Part shown: positions 1 to 5,944 of the stretch, in pieces
Layout: the number at the start of each line of letters is the position of its first letter
How positions within the stretch are numbered: position 1 is the stretch's first letter
Assembly: GCA_946406585.1 (NCBI GenBank)
Contig: CAMJLI010000121.1
Span: forward strand, 1-6,303
Reading direction: 5' to 3'
From: an uncultured Prevotellaceae bacterium
Lineage (GTDB): Bacteria > Bacteroidota > Bacteroidia > Bacteroidales > Bacteroidaceae
Length of the DNA: 6,303 nt
Position numbers and translations under genes: made by a program
The notes under the pieces: generated by a model
Told to the model about the DNA's origin: nothing
Seen by the model: the letters and a program-made list of their open reading frames with translations, nothing else
Databases searched by the model: none

Positions 1-1538
1 CTCAGGACAAGGGTCCCATCGTCGGCATCGCCGGCCTTGTCGGCTGTTATGTTGTATGGTGTGACAATACGGTCGGCGAGCATTATGGTGAATGTCTTCT
101 CCCCGTCCACGGTGATGTTCTGCTGGTATTCCATGTATGCTCCTTCTTCCACATGCACCACATATTCCCCATGGGGCAGCGATGCTATTGCAGTCTTCCC
201 GTCTTCCACTTTGGCTTCGTAGGATTCCACGGTGGCGGCATTGACCAGCACGATGTTCAGCCCTTCCGGCGACAATGCGCTTTCGGCCTGCACGAGGAAG
301 ACAACAGGAGAGTACAAGCCTGAAACGACGACATTTGTCGTAACCAGTTCGCTCTGTGCCATGCGGTAGTCGGCCCTCACTCCCACGGTGTGTTCACCAA
401 CACCCACCCTGTCGATGACGTAGGTTTCTTCTTCCGTGGTTCCCACTTCGTTTCCATCAAGGAAGATGTGGAACACCTCGTTGGGATTGGCATCCGACTG
501 TCGTGCCCTTCTGGCCTTGGCCTTTGCCAATGTGTTGTCGTAATCCCTTGACTGCCCTACGAAGACATCATCTATCATGAGCATGAACGAGCCATAGCGG
601 TTGTAGTGGCTGATGTATCTTATGGCAAACTTGACCTGCTTTCCTGCATATTCTGAAAGGTCGTATTGGAAAGTCTGCCATCCCTTGTAGTCTGCTGTCT
701 CGTAACTGCCGGTGTCGATTCTTTTGAAGTCGGAAGGCTGTGGTTGTTCTATCTGTGTTGTGACGAGCACTTGAAATCTCTCGTCATACTTGTCGGCAGC
801 CTTCGCCATGAACATGAGCACATTTTCCGTTCCCACGGTGACTGTGGGCGATATGAGCCAGTCGTCGTTGGCATTTCCCGAACTGGTTCTTGTGAATCCC
901 ACATATTGCTTTCCGCTATATGGCCTCAAGATAGGATATTCATACCACCATGGTGGCGATACTGTCAGCGGATTGATGATTTGTGCATATTGCATGACGC
1001 ATCTGTTGGGATATTCGCCCACTATTGGGGCTGCCGCCTCCAGGTCGAGGTCGAGTCCTGTCCATTCACCGAACTGTATGGCAAATGGTTCATAGTCCTC
1101 GAAATCATCGAAGAAGGCCGGTGCTTCCCTGTTCCATGTCAAGGATATGCTGTTGTCGCCAGAATACGCATCATGATTGACTTGTGCAGTAAGAGCAAAT
1201 GGCGTGCGCACCTGTTCTTTCAGTTCCAGGCTCACGCTTGCCGTTGGCTCGTCGGCAGGCACCACAAATGCAACGACAGCCAGTTCGTAACCCGGTCGTT
1301 CCACCCTCAATTCATGATTGCCTGGATAGACACGCAGCTGGCACGTCCCATTGGCGTCGAGGGTCAAGGTGCCGTATGACAGCGAGTAGTCTGTCTGTAT
1401 CAGCACAACCTCTTGTCCTTGAAGGTTCTCGCCAGTGTCGGCGGTTACATTTATGGTGAGTTGCTTGTCTCTGTTTTGTGCCATGGCTGACACCCAAGCC
1501 GTCATGGCAACCAATGCAAAAATCAGGATTCTTTTCAT
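1..1538 (-). CDS. Secreted choice-of-anchor J / carboxypeptidase-regulatory-like multidomain protein (3' end outside window)
   Basis: The reading frame is open from an ATG at 1538 to the left edge: 512 codons with no stop, so the C-terminus is missing. A type I signal peptide is visible (MKRILIF, hydrophobic core, AMA|Q cleavage near residue 20), so the product is exported. Residues ~26-107 form a carboxypeptidase-regulatory-like beta-sandwich (…YPGNHELRVERPGYE). Residues ~141-328 form a choice-of-anchor J / cleaved-adhesin-like domain, with FFDDFEDY at its start, DDWLISP at 225-231, DLSEYAGKQVKFAIRY at 293-308 and MIDDVFV near the end. Residues ~354-400 resemble an FN3-like linker (FLDGNEVG…GEHTVGVRADY). 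A second regulatory-like domain covers ~412-488, then a linker like the one before the J domain, so another J domain probably follows off the window. By family this is a cell-surface or secreted adhesin- or protease-associated protein. No catalytic domain is visible, and the missing C-terminus could hold a T9SS tail or an enzyme domain. The start has no Shine-Dalgarno sequence, which is normal for Bacteroidetes. Confidence 0.9.
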   Translation of the reverse strand, partial: MKRILIFALVAMTAWVSAMAQNRDKQLTINVTADTGENLQGQEVVLIQTDYSLSYGTLTLDANGTCQLRVYPGNHELRVERPGYELAVVAFVVPADEPTASVSLELKEQVRTPFALTAQVNHDAYSGDNSISLTWNREAPAFFDDFEDYEPFAIQFGEWTGLDLDLEAAAPIVGEYPNRCVMQYAQIINPLTVSPPWWYEYPILRPYSGKQYVGFTRTSSGNANDDWLISPTVTVGTENVLMFMAKAADKYDERFQVLVTTQIEQPQPSDFKRIDTGSYETADYKGWQTFQYDLSEYAGKQVKFAIRYISHYNRYGSFMLMIDDVFVGQSRDYDNTLAKAKARRARQSDANPNEVFHIFLDGNEVGTTEEETYVIDRVGVGEHTVGVRADYRMAQSELVTTNVVVSGLYSPVVFLVQAESALSPEGLNIVLVNAATVESYEAKVEDGKTAIASLPHGEYVVHVEEGAYMEYQQNITVDGEKTFTIMLADRIVTPYNITADKAGDADDGTLVL

Positions 1539-1570
1539 TATTTCTTATAAAAAGGTTGTAATGAATAGTG

Positions 1571-1619
1571 AAAAAAGGTAATGGGAGCCTTTCTGATGAA
1601 AGACGCACATTACCTTTTT
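1571..1619 (-). terminator. Hairpin with U-tract after the 1123-aa secreted protein gene
   Basis: A perfect 12-bp inverted repeat pairs 1572-1583 with 1608-1619 (AAAAAGGTAATG / CATTACCTTTTT). A second 5-bp stem lies inside it (1589-1593 with 1598-1602, loop TGAT). Read on the minus strand, the structure begins 15 bases after the stop codon at 1635 and ends in a run of six T, the form of a Rho-independent terminator. The stem is AT-rich with a GGTAATG core, so efficiency may be partial. It lies only about 33 bases before the ATG of the next gene, with no visible promoter between, so it could act as a leaky terminator or as a 3'-end stabilising structure that lowers downstream expression. Confidence 0.75.
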
Positions 1620-1634
1620 AAAGCATTGTGATTA

Positions 1635-1820
1635 TTACTTTCTCACTAAACGAATAGTCTTTGTGTTTTGTCCATCTCTGACTTTAACCACATACACTCC
1701 CTTGGCAAGCGAGAGCATGGTATTGGCACCCTTGCCACTCTTCACCAGCATGCCATTTGCGGTATAGACATCCACCTGTGCATCCTGTCCGATCTCAGCA
1801 GCCACAGCCTGTATTCCTGT
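1635..1820 (-). other. T9SS type A C-terminal sorting domain within the 1123-aa protein
   Basis: The last ~61 residues carry the hallmarks of a Por secretion-system tail: a short linker after J4 (TPETGIQ), a 'VDVYTANGMLV' strand, a glycine- and serine-containing turn, the 'L-A-K-G-V-Y-V-V-K-V' strand, and a basic finish, KTIRLVRK. In this family the tail is recognised by the outer-membrane translocon and then cleaved. Its presence implies that the host encodes a full T9SS (PorK to PorV and the sortase PorU), none of which lies in this window. Confidence 0.85.
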
Positions 1821-4800
1821 TTCTGGTGTGAAGTGGTTGAACTGGAAGTCGTCGAAGAATGCCACGTTGCTGGCTCCGTTTGTGGTGTGACGCACTGCGA
1901 TGTAAATGTCTTTTCCTGCATAAGCAGAGAGGTCGACGTCGTATTCCTGCCAGTTGTCCCAGTCGAGGAAAGGAATTTCCGTTTCGGGCATTACAGCGGT
2001 AAACGATGATGTCGAATTAGGATTGTTCTCAGCCACCAGCACGCTGACACGGTGGTTGGGTGCCGGCAACACGCTCTGCAGGCATTCCCAGTTGCGCACG
2101 TAGAAGTGGAAGGAAGACTCGTTGGTGGCGTGCAGCTTCTTGCTGACAATCCAGTTGTCGGCATTCTTGTCTAGTGGCGATGCAGCCACGAGAGCCCAAT
2201 GTCCGGAGACGGGACTCATGATGCCGTTCATCTGGTTGTCGTCGCCCGGCCAGAAGGCGAATTTCTGTCCGCTCTTCTCGAAATTGATCCACCAAGCTCC
2301 GAAGCTATAGGACACGGAATTGTCGGCATCGATGGTTGTGAAGTCTGTCCAAGGATAGTCGAGTGGGTTGTCCTCGAAGGCATAATAAAGCACGTCTTCT
2401 GGCAGGGCCTCGCCTGTCACAGGCATCTGGATGCTCAGTCCGCTCTCAAACTCCACTGTCAGCACGTCGTTGACGACGGATGCTGCATCCTTGGCATCAA
2501 ACTGTATGTTGAAAGAGAAGCCCTCTTCGGGAGCAATCTCCTTGCCCATCTCTATGGAAGACTTGAAGTTGGGGGTTCCGAAAGATGCGCTCTTCACCTT
2601 CAAGGAGTTGATGCCCTTGTTGAGCACGGTGAAGACATCGCCCGAATTGACTGCCTTTCCATAATTCACCTTTCCTGCAGCCCATTGCTTCTTGTTGAAC
2701 ACGGCCTTGTCGCCGATGACCTCTTCGAGCACCACATGTGCCACTGATGTCCCACCGTCGCCACCGGAGCTGTAGCTCTTGTGCACCCAGCGGAACTGCA
2801 CTTTCTTTCCTGCGTATGGTGCGAGGTCGACATTCTCCTGAATCCAGTATTTCTTGTCACCTGTTGCGTTCTCGGAAATTGTGGTCAGTGTGATCCATTC
2901 GCCATCGACGAGTATTTGGAAGATGCCTTCGCTCACTCCGTTGTTGGGTTCCACATTGTTTTTCTTCACCATTCCCGTCGGGTCCACCACCAAGTCGCTT
3001 GGATGCTCGTCACCCCACATGAAGGAGATAGCCATGGTCTTGTCATCGGGCAGCTTGAACTCCTGGGTGCTGACACTGTTCTGGTCTCCCGTGTTGAGGT
3101 ATGATGAAGTCAGGGCGTTGCTGACGACATCCTCGTTCTTGTATGGATAATATGTGTTCACATACCATGTGCGGTTGTATGAGTTCTCGGCGGGGGTGGA
3201 GAGCCATCCATTAGGCAGTCCGCTTTGTGCCGTGAAGTTCTCCTCGTATGGGTAAGTGGTCACGGAAGCATCCGGCTGAGTGGTGAATGTCCATGTTGAG
3301 ACATCGCGTGAAAGGGCGTTTCCATAGCTGTTGTATGGCACCACGCGCCATCTGTATGTCGTCTCGTATTCACACTCGGGGATGACGTATGTGAGGGCGT
3401 CGTGCAGGTCGAGTCCGTCGATGAGGTTGTTGGCCTCGCTGTTGCTTCCCACGTAGAGCTTGTATCCCATTGCAAATTGTGCGGGTCCCCACTCCAGTTC
3501 CACATTCTTCGGGTAGATGCCTGTAGAGCCTGTTTTTGGCTTGATGAGGTATGCTGCGTATGGCACGTCGTTTTCACCAAACACATGAGGCAGCAACACG
3601 CGGTCGAAATAGAAGTTGGCAAATTCCTCTGCGCCATCATCATCCATTCCGATGGCTGAGTTCTTCCAGCGGATGTAGGAGTTGTCGCTGCCTTGTCCGA
3701 GGTCTACGGTGACGGTCTCGCTGTAAGTTTCCAATTCATAGTTGAACATCCACTTCTGCTCCCATGTCAATCCACCGTCGTAGCTCACCTCCACGGAGAT
3801 GTCGTTCATCTGGTAAGTGCCGCCATCCTCGCTGTCGAAGATGTTGCGGTAAGTGAATGTCACTTTTCCTCCATCAGTGAGGTCGAGTCTTGGCGAGATG
3901 AGATAGCAGTCGGTCAAGGAGCCTGTGCCGTATGCCGACACTTCACCCTCTATCTCTGCGAATGCCGAGCCCCATCCGCTGTTTTTCCATCCGGCAGGCG
4001 GGAAATACTTCTCGAAGGTCTCGAGTGTGTAGCCGTCGGGCACGATCTGCTTGTTCACCTGTAACGCGATGTTCACGTCGCCTCCATTGGTGTGGATGAC
4101 GGCGTTTGCATTGGCCGGACTTGTGAGGGAGGCCTTGTATGCCATGCGGAAAGTGACGCTCTCATACCTGTCAAGGTTCACTGTCTCTGCGTTGAGGGTG
4201 GTGCTCACTCCCTCGGGGAAGTCATATCCTGTGATTTTCAGTCCTGGCAGGCCCTGGTTGGTCAAGGTGATGAACTCGGTGAAGAATTTCTCTCCAACGT
4301 AGATGTCGCCAAGGTTGAACCTGTCGAGGTTCACCACTGCCACGGGTGCCGTGCTTGGCGTGTGCTTCTTCACCGACACGTCATCCAGCCACACCACGTT
4401 GCCCACCGTGGCCATCATCTTGTAGACGAAAGCCACTTTCACTTTCTTTCCCTTCCAGTCGCTCAGGTCTATTTTCGATGTCCTCGGGTCCCATGTCTGG
4501 ATGGGGAAAGTGAGGACTCCGCTCTCCTTGAGCATGGCCTGGTTCTGGATGGAGAACACGGTTTCCGCATCGGCAAGATCACCATCTTCCACTATGCGCA
4601 CCTGAAAGTCGTACATCGAAGCCTCATAGGCGTTCATCGGACTGACAATCCACGTAAATGCGAGCTGGTAAGTGTCGTTGAGGTCGAGTTCTGGTGTGAG
4701 AAGGATTTCCTCTCTCGGTCCGAAGCCGCCACCTGGGGCAGTGGAATATGTGGGGCCGTCGCATCCTGCCACGTGCTTTCCACTGATGGTGCCTTTCTCT

Positions 4801-5006
4801 GCATAGTAGTTATGCCATCTGTAAGACTGGTTTGCACCATCGTAAGTATCCACGGTGGTCCATCCCTCCCCTACTGTTATGGGCTGGGAATAACTCTCGG
4901 TGCTGTTTGTCTCGAAGTCTTCTTCGAGCAATGTTTGCGCCTGCGTCTGTGGTGCGATGCACAGTGCAAGTACAGAAGTTAGCAAACTTGCGTAAAAATG
5001 TCGCAT
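1635..5006 (-). CDS. T9SS-secreted choice-of-anchor J family protein, four J domains, complete (1123 aa)
   Basis: This is a complete gene, with ATG at 5006 and TAA at 1635. The signal peptide spans residues 1-23 (TQA|Q cleavage). The domains in order are: J1 ~27-213 (EEDFE, LLTPELDLND 102-111, DLSDWKGKKVKVAF 180-193, WLDDVSV 206-212); an Ig-like ASH-type domain ~221-320; J2 ~325-475 (CYLISPRLDL 367-376, FYFDRV 465-470); FN3-like ~480-577 (VELEWG, YRWRVVPYNSYG); J3 ~585-766 (YEENF, DLAPYAGKKVQFRW 727-740); a second ASH-type domain ~767-868; J4 ~872-1058 (DNWIVSKKL 950-958, VDLSAYAGKDIYIAVRH 1024-1040, FFDDFQF 1050-1056); and a type IX secretion sorting tail ~1063-1123 (VDVYTANGMLVKSG, AKGVYVVKV, KTIRLVRK). 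The predicted route is Sec export to the periplasm, then T9SS transport across the outer membrane with removal of the tail and probable surface attachment. J domains belong to the fold family of gingipain cleaved-adhesin and MAM/concanavalin-like binding modules, so binding to glycans or host protein is plausible. No protease or other enzyme domain is visible, and the ligand cannot be read from sequence. It has its own promoter at 5233-5263. Confidence 0.93.
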   Translation of the reverse strand: MRHFYASLLTSVLALCIAPQTQAQTLLEEDFETNSTESYSQPITVGEGWTTVDTYDGANQSYRWHNYYAEKGTISGKHVAGCDGPTYSTAPGGGFGPREEILLTPELDLNDTYQLAFTWIVSPMNAYEASMYDFQVRIVEDGDLADAETVFSIQNQAMLKESGVLTFPIQTWDPRTSKIDLSDWKGKKVKVAFVYKMMATVGNVVWLDDVSVKKHTPSTAPVAVVNLDRFNLGDIYVGEKFFTEFITLTNQGLPGLKITGYDFPEGVSTTLNAETVNLDRYESVTFRMAYKASLTSPANANAVIHTNGGDVNIALQVNKQIVPDGYTLETFEKYFPPAGWKNSGWGSAFAEIEGEVSAYGTGSLTDCYLISPRLDLTDGGKVTFTYRNIFDSEDGGTYQMNDISVEVSYDGGLTWEQKWMFNYELETYSETVTVDLGQGSDNSYIRWKNSAIGMDDDGAEEFANFYFDRVLLPHVFGENDVPYAAYLIKPKTGSTGIYPKNVELEWGPAQFAMGYKLYVGSNSEANNLIDGLDLHDALTYVIPECEYETTYRWRVVPYNSYGNALSRDVSTWTFTTQPDASVTTYPYEENFTAQSGLPNGWLSTPAENSYNRTWYVNTYYPYKNEDVVSNALTSSYLNTGDQNSVSTQEFKLPDDKTMAISFMWGDEHPSDLVVDPTGMVKKNNVEPNNGVSEGIFQILVDGEWITLTTISENATGDKKYWIQENVDLAPYAGKKVQFRWVHKSYSSGGDGGTSVAHVVLEEVIGDKAVFNKKQWAAGKVNYGKAVNSGDVFTVLNKGINSLKVKSASFGTPNFKSSIEMGKEIAPEEGFSFNIQFDAKDAASVVNDVLTVEFESGLSIQMPVTGEALPEDVLYYAFEDNPLDYPWTDFTTIDADNSVSYSFGAWWINFEKSGQKFAFWPGDDNQMNGIMSPVSGHWALVAASPLDKNADNWIVSKKLHATNESSFHFYVRNWECLQSVLPAPNHRVSVLVAENNPNSTSSFTAVMPETEIPFLDWDNWQEYDVDLSAYAGKDIYIAVRHTTNGASNVAFFDDFQFNHFTPETGIQAVAAEIGQDAQVDVYTANGMLVKSGKGANTMLSLAKGVYVVKVRDGQNTKTIRLVRK

Positions 5007-5227
5007 AATGAGTAGTTTTATTGATTGTTATTTATTCTTTTATAGATTCCTAAATTCCATTATATTGGTTTTCGGTTTTTGTATCAGGTCTATGTCATGC
5101 TTTTTCACAGCTTTTAATTCAATGATATCTTGGAGGCTTATGCATCAAGCTCCCTTTCAAATTGCATTGGTATTTAAAATAGAGTCAAGAGATTCTTTTA
5201 CTTGATTATAAAAACCACAAAGAATTA
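5007..5227 (-). promoter_or_regulatory. Long 5' leader of the 1123-aa secreted protein gene, with hairpin at 5132-5153
   Basis: The predicted start of transcription, about 5-7 bases past the -7 element, leaves an untranslated leader of about 220 bases before the ATG at 5006. The leader is AT-rich and has no Shine-Dalgarno sequence before the ATG, which sits in a context of A and T (AATAAAACTACTCATT). One GC-richer hairpin stands out: GGAG at 5150-5153 pairs with CTCC at 5132-5135 and CTT at 5147-5149 with AAG at 5137-5139, with one bulged C and a 7-base loop, GATGCAT. A possible 8-codon upstream ORF (5119-5145, MHKPPRYH) starts inside that loop. I recognise no known riboswitch class. The leader boundaries are inferred from the promoter, not seen directly. 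Confidence 0.45.
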
Positions 5228-5232
5228 ACGTG

Positions 5233-5263
5233 CAAAGATAACTAAAAAAAACAAATTGCCAAA
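5233..5263 (-). promoter_or_regulatory. Bacteroidetes sigma-ABfr promoter (-33 TTTG, -7 TATCTTTG)
   Basis: On the minus strand TTTG (5263-5260) is followed after exactly 19 bases by TATCTTTG (5240-5233). This matches the published Bacteroides consensus TTTG-N19-21-TAnnTTTG at every fixed position. It points towards the 1123-aa protein gene and is the only such match I found in the 347-base intergenic region. A T-rich stretch lies between the boxes. No operator repeat overlapping the promoter was obvious. Confidence 0.8.
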
Positions 5264-5274
5264 AAACAGTTTTC

Positions 5275-5301
5275 AAAAATCATCTATTATGGATAATTTT
5301 T
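5275..5301 (-). terminator. Weak AT-rich hairpin, possible terminator of the nrdG-luxR unit
   Basis: Read on the minus strand, AAAAAT-T-ATC pairs with GAT-G-ATTTTT around a 7-base loop (CATAATA), giving ten pairs with one G·U. The same stretch read on the plus strand has a C/A mismatch there, so the structure suits minus-strand RNA better. The descending arm ends in a U-run, and a second run of six T follows shortly after. It lies 52 bases past the luxR stop codon and just upstream of the next promoter, where a terminator is expected. The stem is almost all A/T, so the call is weak. Confidence 0.4.
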
Positions 5302-5353
5302 GCATAAGAACATAAATGTCGAAGGATACAAGACTTGAAGAAAAAGTCGGGAG

Positions 5354-5944
5354 TCAAATTTGGTCAAGCTCCACATACCCGTTCATGACGGCATAAATGG
5401 TGAGAGCCGACACGCTGCGAAGCCCCAATTTGTCGGTGATGTTCTTCCTATGTGTGATTACTGTGGTAAGACTGATGTTGAGCTTGTCGGCTATTTCCTT
5501 GTTGATGAATCCCTTCACCACAAGGGCGAGAACCTCTATTTCACGTGCCGACAACATTTTGGGATTTTTCATTACTGCTGATGACGGATGTCCGTGAGGA
5601 TGCCCTTGCTGTTGTATTGCAAGCAAGTTTCTTACCAGTTGTTTTTCCGGCACGGTGACACACAGGCAATGGAACCCTGGCAACTGGGCGGCATGGTCTG
5701 GCGCCGTAGTCAGTACGATGGTCTGCCTTTTCCTTTCATTGAAGAATCCCCTGTTGGCAAGCAGCACGCTGATGTCTACAAAAAAATGAAAGAACCTCTC
5801 GGGTTGGTCATCCACCAATTCTTCGGCTGATGCATACACCTCCACCTGAACAGTAGGCAAGACACTTGTAAGAAGTTGCCTCATGCCTATTGCCGTAAGC
5901 GAATTGGGGCATACAATAGCCATCATTGGTTGACGATGGTTCAT
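5354..5944 (-). CDS. LuxR-family DNA-binding response-regulator-like protein with degenerate receiver domain (196 aa)
   Basis: The ATG at 5944 was chosen because it overlaps the nrdG stop as ATGA, the usual arrangement for translational coupling; an in-frame TTG two codons earlier (5950) is possible but less likely. Residues ~7-110 have the length and strand pattern of a receiver domain. The acidic pair normally found after the first strand is replaced by CPNS (12-15). A single aspartate, D57 in FFVDISV, sits near the phospho-acceptor position, and the normal lysine and threonine signature is unclear, so classical phosphorylation is doubtful. A linker (~111-128) holds GHPHGHP. Residues ~130-192 form a canonical LuxR/NarL helix-turn-helix: LSAREIEVLALVVKG, NKEIADKLNIS, TVITHRKNITDKLGLRS. 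It is a cytoplasmic transcription regulator. Its targets are unknown; neighbours suggest nrdDG or the downstream secreted-protein genes, but this is inference. Confidence 0.92.
   Translation of the reverse strand: MNHRQPMMAIVCPNSLTAIGMRQLLTSVLPTVQVEVYASAEELVDDQPERFFHFFVDISVLLANRGFFNERKRQTIVLTTAPDHAAQLPGFHCLCVTVPEKQLVRNLLAIQQQGHPHGHPSSAVMKNPKMLSAREIEVLALVVKGFINKEIADKLNISLTTVITHRKNITDKLGLRSVSALTIYAVMNGYVELDQI

Noticed and set aside
666..1379. Plus-strand ORF of 237 codons
   Set aside because: It is antisense to the J and regulatory-like domains of the left-hand secreted protein, which has a signal peptide and clear motifs in the opposite frame. The ORF has no domain pattern.
1312..1608. Minus-strand ORF of 98 codons overlapping the start of the left-hand gene
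   Set aside because: It is out of frame with the signal-peptide-bearing gene, runs through the terminator hairpin, and has a low-complexity Arg/His-rich translation.
4092..4982. Plus-strand ORF of 296 codons
   Set aside because: It is fully antisense to the signal peptide, J1 and ASH regions of the 1123-aa protein. Its translation is rich in His, Cys and Val with no recognisable domain, as expected from the reverse strand of a GC-biased gene.
5119..5145. 8-codon minus-strand ORF (MHKPPRYH) in the leader
   Set aside because: It is too short to separate from chance and has no supporting start signal. It is mentioned only as part of the leader observation.
5008..5205. Plus-strand ORF of 65 codons in the intergenic region
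   Set aside because: It is Phe- and Ile-rich because of AT-rich DNA, lies opposite the predicted leader, and has no plus-strand promoter that I could find.
5333..5349. Short inverted repeat GACTT / AAGTC just after the luxR stop
   Set aside because: It has only five pairs and no following U-run in the minus-strand direction, so it is too weak to call a terminator.
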